NCBI GenBank assembly: GCA_910574895.1
Contig: CAJTDQ010000007.1
Coordinates: forward strand, 62,001-126,000
Length of the DNA stretch: 64,000 nucleotides
From: Eubacteriaceae bacterium
GTDB lineage: Bacteria; Bacillota; Clostridia; Lachnospirales; Lachnospiraceae
Reading direction: 5' to 3'
The position numbers and the translations under genes are program-made. Every line of letters begins with the position of its first letter. Within the stretch, counting starts at the first letter, position 1. Below are positions 8,946 through 16,908 of the stretch, one piece after another. The notes under the pieces are model-generated. The model made no database searches. It saw nothing but the letters and a program-made list of their open reading frames with translations, and was not told the DNA's origin.

Positions 8946-9164
8946 TTACATTTCATCGTCTCCAGGAAGTTCGGCTGTTGGTACACTACATGCTGTAGGA
9001 TTTATAGAACATTCTGCACAGCCTCTTATTACTGATTTTTCTTTTTTCACTTCCTGTGATTCTTCCACTATTTCATTTACTTTTACATTAATATGCCCAT
9101 CACCTTTTTGCATACTTCCATCTAACATAGCAACAATATCATCTATCATTTTTTCTTTATCCAT
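8946..9164 (-). CDS. Small acidic Cys-containing protein, unknown
   Basis: A 72-aa protein beginning MDKEKMIDDIVAMLDGSM. The start at 9164 was chosen because GGAGG lies five bases upstream; an earlier ATG at 9176 overlaps that site. The C-terminal part has CAECSINPTAC followed by SVPTAELPGDDEM, so three cysteines in a C-x2-C-x5-C pattern. There is no signal peptide. The spacing suggests possible metal or cluster binding, but this is inference. I do not recognise a named family. It stands alone, downstream of the repeat-bearing surface region. Confidence 0.6.
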   Translation of the reverse strand: MDKEKMIDDIVAMLDGSMQKGDGHINVKVNEIVEESQEVKKEKSVIRGCAECSINPTACSVPTAELPGDDEM

Positions 9165-9230
9165 AATATCCTCCAAATTGATTTTTTAATAGTATATCAT
9201 TTTTCACAGTTTTTTTCCATAACAAGTAAA

Positions 9231-9452
9231 AGAAAGCACGAGACGAACCTCGATTCCGCTCCGCTTCTTCTCGGTCTCGTGCCTCGACTTTTTCTCCTTT
9301 ACTTTTCTAGAAAGCACGAGACGAACCTCGATTCCGCTCCGCTTCTTCTCGGTCTCGTGCCTCGACCTATATAAATAAAAACAGACACCCACAAGAGTGC
9401 AAGCACTCTCTGGGTGTCTATTTTTATTTATGCACGTCTCGTGCTTTCTAGA
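9231..9452. repeat. Palindromic repeat block, locus 1 (two units)
   Basis: Two head-to-tail copies of a unit built around GCACGAGAC...GTCTCGTGC, about 78 bases apart. The second copy begins with TCTAGAAAGCACGAGACG at 9306. The exact reverse complement of these 18 bases ends the block at 9435-9452, so the last unit plus the terminator are bounded by an 18-bp inverted repeat. The first copy lacks the TCTAG start. Nearly the same block, with three units, recurs at 13079-13381. It resembles a REP/MITE-like element rather than a gene. Confidence 0.8.
9376..9432 (-). terminator. Strong bidirectional terminator, locus 1
   Basis: AGACACCCA pairs with TGGGTGTCT, with an inner GAGTGC/GCACTC, and the stem is flanked by A-rich and T-rich tracts on both sides. 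It ends the transcript of the 46-codon gene and the 1068-aa protein. The same structure occurs at 13304-13361. Confidence 0.85.
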
Positions 9453-9588
9453 ACAATCCTGTCCAGCCCTGTTCTTCATTGGCTGATTCACCTGTAAAAC
9501 TGTCAAGGATGCTAGGACTTGTTGTAATCACATCTTTTGTGTCAAATTCTACAACTTCTGCCTCTGGGCTTGTATAAAATTTTCTCAT
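9448..9588 (-). CDS. 46-aa mini-protein, copy 1
   Basis: A short gene of 46 residues beginning MRKFYTSPEAEVVEFD and continuing TKDVITTSPSILDSF, ending GWTGLF. A strong GGAGGAGG site precedes the ATG, and the ORF begins only 17 bases after the stop of the 1068-aa secreted protein, so the two are co-transcribed. The stop TAG lies inside a TCTAGA that also starts the flanking inverted repeat. There is no signal peptide and no cysteine. The product is identical to the copy at 13377-13517 despite base changes (one silent GGC/GGT). Short proteins with a similar P-E-x-E-V-x-E-F ... D-V-I-T-T-S plan occur in Clostridia; their function is unknown to me. Confidence 0.7.
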   Translation of the reverse strand: MRKFYTSPEAEVVEFDTKDVITTSPSILDSFTGESANEEQGWTGLF

Positions 9589-9605
9589 TTCTATCCTCCT
9601 CCTTA

Positions 9606-12600
9606 TTATTTAATAAATGAATCAATTATTGACTGATTTTCTACTGCAATACCAGGATATCCTGCTGCCTTCACTGCTGCCGCTACCTGGCTGATGCTTC
9701 TTACAGGTCCCATGCTTGAGTACACTGTTACTGCATCTGCATTTTCATAATTAACTGTTACATATGCTCTTGCTGTAAAGTTTCTGATATAGTTTGATTC
9801 CACTACATCACAGATTGAACCACAGTATGTTCCTACTGTTCCGTTATACCATCCGCTGTTCTTTACATCAAGTTTTGTATAATCACTTGTCAGTGTCAAA
9901 GGTGTTCCCTTTGCTTCGTAAATATCATTTGCTGTAATCAATGTTCCTTCTGTAATTGCATCTGATGCTACTGCATCCATGTTATCTGATGCAACACTTG
10001 CCTGAAATCTGATTCCTGCACTTCCCGCATATCTGATTCCTGCTCCATTTGCCATTGTTACATTTAATTCATTTACTGATGTAAAAGCCATATCCTCTGC
10101 AATTTCAACTGCTGTATCCGGTGCATACATCTTTCCATTGCAGAAATATCCATACTCAGCATCACCAAGTGTTACCTTACCATCTACTATTTCAACTACT
10201 TCACCATCTACTGTTACGTTAAATTCCGGTTCTACAACCTTTTCAGGACCAACAACCTTTATTACAAATGGAGCCACATCAGATCCTACTGCTGTAATAG
10301 TAAAGTATTTTGTTTCATCTTCCTGTGCTTCGAATAAAGCCTGATTGATGTAAACACAGTCAGCACCAATAAACACCTGAGTATTTCTAGCATCTTTTGC
10401 ATTTACATATTCTGTATCACCAATAATAATGCTTGTAGCATTACCACCAGTTGTAACAAATCCAAATACTGGAACATTTTCAATTGCTGTACCTGCTCTA
10501 TTCCAATTTGGCTCACCATTATTATGGAATCCTCTAAGTCCTGCATTACCCATACCTTCCACAGATGATACATACACTTTTGAGCCATTTAATGACACAC
10601 TTTTATCTGCATCTAATTCAATCCATTCTGCTATTGTATCTGGATTTATTGTTGTATCTGCAACCTTTTCTGTTGCGTCTGGTGCCATTGGGGCATCAAC
10701 TTTAATTGCAAATGTCTTCATTGTACCATCATTTAATACTAATGTAATAACATTCTGCTTTTCTGTTAATACATCTGTTGAAATTTCAGCACAATCACCT
10801 TGATTGTTAAATGCTGTTGATGGATTTTCATATTTCTTTCCATTTACCCAGATTTCTTTTATATTACTCTGCTGGAAAACAAATGCTGATGCTTCTCCTA
10901 AAATACACTTGTCACGTTCACCATGATAAGGAGCTTTAGAGTGTGGTGCATAAATTCCCCACCAAACACCTTCACTTAAACCGTGTGTTGTATTTACAGA
11001 ATATACGTTTTCTAATACTGAACCTTCTTTTGCCTCAAGAGTTTTCCAAGAGCTTGTATCAACGTTTGTAATATCATGTTCTGGTGGTGCAGCTTCAGGA
11101 GCATCCTCAACAACGACTTCCTCACTTTCAATACCAACCGAAACATTTCCTTCTTCATCTACAGCTCTTACTTTTATAACATGAGTTCCTGCTTCAATAT
11201 CTGTAAGTGTATGAACTCCTGCTTCTACATTCTGTAATACTCTTACTCCATCTAAAAGAATATTGTATTTATATTCCGGATGTGCTGCATTCGCTTCAAC
11301 ATTAACAGTAATTGTATTGTACGCATCAGAAATTGCTGTAACGCCTGCTGGCTCTTCAACTTCTTTTTCCTGTACAATTGTAGCGTCCTTTACGTCTACA
11401 TTTAAAGCAACTGCTATTTCATTAATAACATATCCCCAGCCAGCTGCTCCATCAGCTAATGTTAACTTAATATATCTAACTGCATTATTTTCATAATTAG
11501 CAATATTATCTAACTTAACAATATTAAAGTCTGCTGTTGCCGCATTATCTTTTGCTGGAACATAACCTGAAGTTGATGCAACCTCTGTATATTCAACATT
11601 ATCTGCTGAAAAAGCTACTTTTGTAGAAGCTGCATATGTTCTTGGGTTAGAATAACCTAATAAAACTCTGTCAAATTCTGACGGTTTATAGTTATCCCCT
11701 AAATCTATTACAACATCAACCGGTGTTCCGCTTGTTCTAAGTGCTCTATCTGCACCTTCACCTGTTCCAATAATTCCATCCAATGCAACTTTTGCTGTTT
11801 CAAGTGTATGTCCTTCATAAAAAGCTGTAACAGATACAATTTCAGAAGCAGGGTTATTCTTTGTAGCTGCAATATTTTTAGTTCCTAAGACTAAATCTTC
11901 AATCATCTCAGAAATGTCTTTAACTTCTACATTCTTCTGAATACCCATTGAACGATTTCCTTCTGCATCTACAGAACGAACTCTAATCATTCGTGTTCCT
12001 GCTTCAACCTTAGATATTGTATATGTACCAGCTTCAACACCACTATACTGTCTCATTCTATCCATAAGAATATTATATTTATATTCTGGATGTGCGGTAT
12101 TTCCCTCAATTGTTACAGTAATTGTATTATAATCTTCAGATACTACCTCTACATTAGCAGCTTCTTCTGGTAAATTTGTTTCCGGCTCTGCTATTGTAGC
12201 ATCACCATCAACGTCAAACACACCGATTTCTGTAACCTGTGCACCATATGCTACAGCATTTGGATAATAAACTCTGACATATCTAACTACAGGCATCTTA
12301 GATGCTGCATCTGATACGTCTGAAACAATACTAAAAGGTGCACCTTCCTGTGATGTACGCTGTGCATTAAATTCCTCTTGTGTCATTTCAGAAACAGTTG
12401 TATATTCTGTATCATATCTGGAATATTCTATTCTACATCCGCCATTTTCCGGCCATGTACCACCAATAGCTGAACGATACCATACAACTATATTTTCAAT
12501 GCTGTCTGCATTATACTCTTTCCCCAAGTCAATAATATGGTATGATCCAGCTTTGTTTTTTGACGCAGTAACATAATCAGTGCCGCTAATAACACCATTT

Positions 12601-12812
12601 GTCACACTACTGTCTGCTCCTCCGGTTTCCGGACTTACAACACATCCTAAAATGTGTGTTGCACCCAGCGCAAGATTCTTGCTTGAATCTGTAACCATCT
12701 CTGCAAATGAACCATCTTCTGCCTTTGTCGTTATATTATATACTGTGATTGATGTAATAATCATAGCAAGTGATAATACAACTGAAAGGACCTTTTTGAA
12801 AGTCTTCTTCAT
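9606..12812 (-). CDS. Large secreted multidomain surface protein
   Basis: A 1068-aa secreted protein. The signal peptide (1-31) is followed by two discoidin-like (F5/8 type C) modules, about 45-205 and 310-470, each followed by a fibronectin-III-like repeat (about 215-300 and 485-575) with the shared phrase NTITV and HPEYKYNIL. Two further related beta-rich modules (about 585-715, 725-865) precede a C-terminal domain of about 190 residues with GIRYAGSAGIRFQASV and NFTARAYVTVNYEN. That last domain is nearly identical in the 641-aa protein at 13535. F5/8 modules usually bind carbohydrate; no catalytic domain is evident. There is no LPXTG motif. Start has AGGAGGGAG. Confidence 0.8.
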   Translation of the reverse strand: MKKTFKKVLSVVLSLAMIITSITVYNITTKAEDGSFAEMVTDSSKNLALGATHILGCVVSPETGGADSSVTNGVISGTDYVTASKNKAGSYHIIDLGKEYNADSIENIVVWYRSAIGGTWPENGGCRIEYSRYDTEYTTVSEMTQEEFNAQRTSQEGAPFSIVSDVSDAASKMPVVRYVRVYYPNAVAYGAQVTEIGVFDVDGDATIAEPETNLPEEAANVEVVSEDYNTITVTIEGNTAHPEYKYNILMDRMRQYSGVEAGTYTISKVEAGTRMIRVRSVDAEGNRSMGIQKNVEVKDISEMIEDLVLGTKNIAATKNNPASEIVSVTAFYEGHTLETAKVALDGIIGTGEGADRALRTSGTPVDVVIDLGDNYKPSEFDRVLLGYSNPRTYAASTKVAFSADNVEYTEVASTSGYVPAKDNAATADFNIVKLDNIANYENNAVRYIKLTLADGAAGWGYVINEIAVALNVDVKDATIVQEKEVEEPAGVTAISDAYNTITVNVEANAAHPEYKYNILLDGVRVLQNVEAGVHTLTDIEAGTHVIKVRAVDEEGNVSVGIESEEVVVEDAPEAAPPEHDITNVDTSSWKTLEAKEGSVLENVYSVNTTHGLSEGVWWGIYAPHSKAPYHGERDKCILGEASAFVFQQSNIKEIWVNGKKYENPSTAFNNQGDCAEISTDVLTEKQNVITLVLNDGTMKTFAIKVDAPMAPDATEKVADTTINPDTIAEWIELDADKSVSLNGSKVYVSSVEGMGNAGLRGFHNNGEPNWNRAGTAIENVPVFGFVTTGGNATSIIIGDTEYVNAKDARNTQVFIGADCVYINQALFEAQEDETKYFTITAVGSDVAPFVIKVVGPEKVVEPEFNVTVDGEVVEIVDGKVTLGDAEYGYFCNGKMYAPDTAVEIAEDMAFTSVNELNVTMANGAGIRYAGSAGIRFQASVASDNMDAVASDAITEGTLITANDIYEAKGTPLTLTSDYTKLDVKNSGWYNGTVGTYCGSICDVVESNYIRNFTARAYVTVNYENADAVTVYSSMGPVRSISQVAAAVKAAGYPGIAVENQSIIDSFIK

Positions 12813-13078
12813 CGTAAACTCTCCCTCCTATACATTTTTTTACATTATAATAGTAACACACCTTTTTTTTGCAATCAATTCAGTTCAGTCATAAAAATTT
12901 TTTTATTTCTTTCTTATTCGCAATCAATAAAATTGTTTTTATAATAACGTTTTTTCCTTTATTTGCGAGAGATATAAGTTGTTTTTTTAATCATAAAAAC
13001 AGTTTTATAGATGCATTTTTGTTTTATTTTTATAATCGCTCTTTATTTATTTGTACCTAATGATGTATAAAAACGACT
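12813..13078. other. AT-rich promoter region, no gene seen
   Basis: This is the upstream region of the 1068-aa protein gene. It is extremely A/T-rich with long T runs. I see no credible gene, and short open frames here are compositional. A promoter for the minus-strand gene is expected but no hexamer pair stands out. Confidence 0.5.
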
Positions 13079-13381
13079 TCTAGAAAGCACGTGACGAACC
13101 TCGATTCCGCTCCGCTTCTTCTCGGTCTCGTGCCTCGACTTTTTCTCCTCTACTTTTCTAGAAAGCACGAGACGAACCTCGATTCCGCTTCGCTTCTTCT
13201 CGGTCTCGTGCCTCGACTTTTTCTCCTCTACTTTTCTAGAAAGCACGAGACGAACCTCGATTCCGCTTCGCTTCTTCTCGGTCTCGTGCCTCGACCTATA
13301 TAAATAAAAACAGACACCCACAAGAGTGCAAGCACTCTCTGGGTGTCTGTTTTTATTTATGCACGTCTCGTGCTTTCTAGA
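13079..13381. repeat. Palindromic repeat block, locus 2 (three units)
   Basis: Three units start with TCTAGA at 13079, 13157 and 13235, an exact 78-base period. Each carries GCACGAGAC...GTCTCGTGC (unit one has GCACGTGAC). The block ends with the inverse sequence CGTCTCGTGCTTTCTAGA at 13364-13381. Units two and three differ from locus 1 by C-to-T in CGCTTCG against CGCTCCG. Open frames on both strands across the block arise from the repeat itself and should not be treated as genes. Confidence 0.85.
13304..13361 (-). terminator. Strong bidirectional terminator, locus 2
   Basis: Same stem as at locus 1: AGACACCCA/TGGGTGTCT with inner GAGTGC/GCACTC and A/T tracts on both sides. It lies just after the second 46-codon gene. 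Confidence 0.85.
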
Positions 13382-13517
13382 ACAATCCTGTCCAACCCTG
13401 TTCTTCATTGGCTGATTCACCTGTAAAACTATCAAGGATGCTAGGACTTGTTGTAATCACATCTTTTGTGTCAAATTCTACAACTTCTGCCTCTGGGCTT
13501 GTATAAAATTTTCTCAT
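13377..13517 (-). CDS. 46-aa mini-protein, copy 2
   Basis: The encoded protein is identical to the one at 9448-9588 (starts MRKFYTSPEAEVVEF, ends GWTGLF). It has the same GGAGGAGG site and begins 17 bases after the stop of the 641-aa secreted protein. DNA differences from copy 1 are few and silent, for example GGT for GGC in the final Gly codon. The stop again overlaps TCTAGA. The repeated pairing of this ORF with a secreted protein bearing the same C-terminal domain suggests a functional link, such as an export partner, a signal or a modified peptide; all of these are inference. Confidence 0.7.
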   Translation of the reverse strand: MRKFYTSPEAEVVEFDTKDVITTSPSILDSFTGESANEEQGWTGLF

Positions 13518-13534
13518 TTCTATCCTCCTCCTTA

Positions 13535-15460
13535 TTATTTAATAAATGAATCAATTATTGACTGGTTTTCTACTGCAATACCAGGATATCCTGCTGCCTT
13601 AACCGCTGCCGCTACCTGACTGATGCTTCTTACAGGTCCCATATTTGAGTACACTGTTACTGCATCTCCATTTTCATAATTCACTGTTACATATGCTCTT
13701 GCTGTAAAGTTTCTGATATAGTTTGATTCCACTACATCACAGATAGAACCACAGTATGTTCCAACCTGATTTTGGAACCATCCACTGTTCTTTACATCAA
13801 TCTTTGTATAATCACTTGTCAGTGTCAACGGTGTTCCCTTTGCTTCGTAGATATCATTTGCTGTAATCAATGTTCCTTCTGTAATTGCATCTGATGCTAC
13901 TGCATCCATGTTATCTGATGCAACACTTGCCTGAAATCTGATTCCTGCACTTCCCGCATATCTGATTCCTGCTCCGTTTGCCATTGATACAGATAATTCT
14001 TTTACAGATGTAAACGCCATATCTTCTGCAACTTCAACTGCTGTATTCGGTGCATACATCTTTCCGTCACAGAAATATCCATATTCAGCATCACCAAGTG
14101 TTACCTTGCCATCTTCTACAGTTACTTCTTCTCCATCAATTGTTACCTTATTTGTTGGCGCAGGGTCTGAAAGAACCTCAACACCTGTAACTACACCTTC
14201 TGGAACTTCATTATATGTTGTAAGTTTTTTTGTCTCAAAATCCAATGTTGCAGCTTCAGCAACTGAGCCTAAATAAATATCAAAATTACCATTATCTGTA
14301 CTCTTTGTTGCTTCAAATACATATGTAATCTTTACTTTACTTCCTGCTGCAATGTCAACTTCATAACCTGCATCAGCATCAACAAAATCCCAAATATTAA
14401 CTCTTTGGAATATTAACTTAATCTTCTTATCAACATTCGATGATACAACAACCTCTGCAACGTATTTCTTACCTTCAACATAGTTTACGGGTGCATTATT
14501 AAATTCAGCCTGCCAATAATCTCCTCCTGTGAAGGCTGGAACTTCCTTAACGCCTGAATCATCTACTAAAACTGCACCATCTACATATGGAGCTTGAGTT
14601 GTAGATTCTGGTGTTGTTGTTTCAGCTTCTTTTTCAGCTTTAACCCACATAGTAACTGTTTCATTTCCATAAAAATCTGTAACTTCAAGTTTATTAAATC
14701 CTTCTTTAAAACTTGTCTTTGGAATTTCAATATCTGCACCATCTCTTGGTGTAACTGCTTCATCATTCAATGTAACTGATTTAAACTTTGCTGCTAAAGC
14801 AAATGCAGCATAAAATGTATCTCCATGCATTTCAGGTTTTACACTTACTTTACTAATTTTTCCATCCATTACGCAATATGACAATGTTGTTGAATTCATA
14901 ACCTTTGTCCAATCTGTAATTGTACTTGGATCAAATTCCACACCTGGAACTGTAGTAATCGGTGCCAGTGTAGTTGTTGGTACCGGTGTAGTTGTCGGTA
15001 CTGGAATAGTCGTAGGTGCATCAGGATCAGGAGTTGTCGTTTCACCTTCTTCTCCTTTTTCATTATATACATAACATGTAGAAACACCACCAGCATATGT
15101 AACTGTAAACTCTGTTACTTTCTTAACAAATACATTTACATGAATAGCAATTCCAGCTCCCTGGATATCATAATTTTCTGTTCCTAATGAACACTCACTG
15201 ATTCCAGCAGGAAAAGTCACATAAAAACTACTTCCATTTGCAAATCCAGGTTTCTGAATATTAACCAGTTCACCTTCTGCACTGTAAAACTTATATGTAT
15301 TTGCTAAAGCTCCACCTTCAGCACCATCGCCAGCCCAAGTAATTGTTGACCAATCCGGTTCTGCTGCTTTTACATCAGCACTTCTGTAAACTGTTACTGA
15401 TGTTACAACCATTGCAATTGCACAAACAACTGCAATTATTTTTTTGAAACGTCTGTTCAT
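13535..15460 (-). CDS. Secreted surface protein sharing C-terminal domain
   Basis: A 641-aa secreted protein. The signal peptide is residues 1-32. A beta-rich module (34-140) leads to a Thr/Pro linker (about 140-175, repeated VPTTTPVPTT) and a second module (175-285). A carbohydrate-binding-like module follows (about 295-435, DYWQAEFNNAPVNYVEGKKY). The last 190 residues match the C-terminus of the 1068-aa protein almost exactly, including TARAYVTVNYEN and SISQVAAAVKAAGYPG. No catalytic domain or sortase motif is visible. AAGGAAGGAG precedes the ATG. Likely a cell-surface or secreted polysaccharide-binding protein. The matching tails may result from gene conversion. Confidence 0.8.
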   Translation of the reverse strand: MNRRFKKIIAVVCAIAMVVTSVTVYRSADVKAAEPDWSTITWAGDGAEGGALANTYKFYSAEGELVNIQKPGFANGSSFYVTFPAGISECSLGTENYDIQGAGIAIHVNVFVKKVTEFTVTYAGGVSTCYVYNEKGEEGETTTPDPDAPTTIPVPTTTPVPTTTLAPITTVPGVEFDPSTITDWTKVMNSTTLSYCVMDGKISKVSVKPEMHGDTFYAAFALAAKFKSVTLNDEAVTPRDGADIEIPKTSFKEGFNKLEVTDFYGNETVTMWVKAEKEAETTTPESTTQAPYVDGAVLVDDSGVKEVPAFTGGDYWQAEFNNAPVNYVEGKKYVAEVVVSSNVDKKIKLIFQRVNIWDFVDADAGYEVDIAAGSKVKITYVFEATKSTDNGNFDIYLGSVAEAATLDFETKKLTTYNEVPEGVVTGVEVLSDPAPTNKVTIDGEEVTVEDGKVTLGDAEYGYFCDGKMYAPNTAVEVAEDMAFTSVKELSVSMANGAGIRYAGSAGIRFQASVASDNMDAVASDAITEGTLITANDIYEAKGTPLTLTSDYTKIDVKNSGWFQNQVGTYCGSICDVVESNYIRNFTARAYVTVNYENGDAVTVYSNMGPVRSISQVAAAVKAAGYPGIAVENQSIIDSFIK

Positions 15461-15653
15461 TTCAAATCTCCTTCCTTATTAAGAATCATTAATCTCATGA
15501 ATATAACTCTGTCAGTTTTTCTATTTGTGTCTCCTATCCATAATCTAAGTATATTTTATATATAATGGTGTATTTTTTATAGTGCAATATTTTTATTTTA
15601 GTATCTTTTTTTATAAAAACATTTCATTTTCCTTTATTTTCTATTTACATCGT

Positions 15654-16892
15654 TTATGAAACCAAGATATCCATTCTATCTGACCATTTTGTATATATTG
15701 TTTTCCCCTGCATTTTTTTGAGAGCTCTATAACGTATAAAATATTTTTTATTCTTTTTTAGTTTTAATATTTTAACCTTCGTCTTTTTCGTCAAAATCTT
15801 ATTTGCTTTCCTAAAGTTTCTTTCTGTTGAAAATTGTATTATATATTTCACTTTATTTTCTATTTTTTTTAATACAAGCCTGTTGCCTTTAATTTTAATA
15901 ATCTTAGGACTTTTTATTTTGAACTTTGCTCTTTTACTTTTCGTAGAAAATTGTTTTTTGTCAGATTTATAATCATACTTTGCCATTGGGTATTTCCCAT
16001 AGAATATATAATCATTATAATTGTCAAAACGAATATGATTAGAAAAATTATCACCTTTCAAAAAATTTTTATAACCATATCCTTTCTGATAGTTGCCTGC
16101 ATCCCAAGTAACATCAACATTATAAAAATATTTACCTATCTTTACAATATTCCATCCGTGCAATTCTCCGTTTGCATATCCGGGAATTAAGCGGACCGGC
16201 ACATCAACCTCTCTCAATATCTTATACATTAATTGCGCATATCCCTGACATACTGCGTTTTTATAAAACAATGCCGAATACGCTGTAAATGTAATATTAC
16301 TTTCGGAATTATATGCATATTGGACATTTCTGCAAATATACTCATAAACTCGTTTTACCTTATGATAATTAGACATTCCATCACGAATTCCCAATTCCTT
16401 AATAACAGACTTTATTTTCTTGTCGAGTTTTTTTCGCTGTGCCAGAGTTGTATAATACTCATAATAAATCTGAAACTCATAGTAATAAAATGTTTTCCCC
16501 TTTTCAGTTAACGGGAAATAAATATAGTTTGGAACTTCCTGTTTTATATTCCAATACATATAATCCCCTTCACTGCTGTCACCTGTTTCTTTAGTAAGTT
16601 CAGATTTAAATTTTTCATAAACCTTTTCCGGAGAGGCTATAGTAGTTTTTAAAAATACATTTATATTTTTTTTATTCTTTGCCACCTTTGGTCTGACCTG
16701 ATTAGCTGCTTGTTCTATGGTTACATATTTACTGGTATCTAATTCTGTAACATGTGATAATAATTTTACATTTTCCTTTATAGGAAGTACCTTAAGATTA
16801 TCCCGCTCTTCATTTGCCATAACCATGGCATTACTGTATAACATTATCAATATCAACAGTAATGCCATTACTTTTAACTTTATTCTTTTCAT
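15654..16892 (-). CDS. Secreted transglutaminase-like domain protein
   Basis: A 412-aa protein with an N-terminal signal peptide (about 1-27). A transglutaminase/protease-like core is at about 175-275, with the catalytic triad visible as C215 in NAVCQGYAQL, H245 in GELHGWNIV and D260 in YNVDVTWD. The C-terminal part (about 320-410) is a very Lys-rich fibronectin-III-like domain (NKKYFIRYRALKK). Such extracellular proteins may be peptidases or crosslinkers of surface proteins; the substrate is unknown. It follows the TPR membrane protein by 16 bp and is probably co-transcribed with it. The ribosome site (AGGGG) is unusually close to the ATG. Confidence 0.82.
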   Translation of the reverse strand: MKRIKLKVMALLLILIMLYSNAMVMANEERDNLKVLPIKENVKLLSHVTELDTSKYVTIEQAANQVRPKVAKNKKNINVFLKTTIASPEKVYEKFKSELTKETGDSSEGDYMYWNIKQEVPNYIYFPLTEKGKTFYYYEFQIYYEYYTTLAQRKKLDKKIKSVIKELGIRDGMSNYHKVKRVYEYICRNVQYAYNSESNITFTAYSALFYKNAVCQGYAQLMYKILREVDVPVRLIPGYANGELHGWNIVKIGKYFYNVDVTWDAGNYQKGYGYKNFLKGDNFSNHIRFDNYNDYIFYGKYPMAKYDYKSDKKQFSTKSKRAKFKIKSPKIIKIKGNRLVLKKIENKVKYIIQFSTERNFRKANKILTKKTKVKILKLKKNKKYFIRYRALKKMQGKTIYTKWSDRMDILVS

Positions 16893-16908
16893 TCCCCTAC
16901 TGTCTCAC

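Noticed and set aside
9204-9506. A 100-codon minus-strand frame and similar frames at 13043-13435 and 13091-13303
   Set aside because: They run through the palindromic repeats and the terminator and simply repeat the same translation per unit. The mini-gene in another frame explains the only conserved coding part.
13079-13381. Regular 78-bp repeats that might suggest a CRISPR array
   Set aside because: The units are contiguous with no unique spacers, the palindromes are too long, and no cas gene is near.
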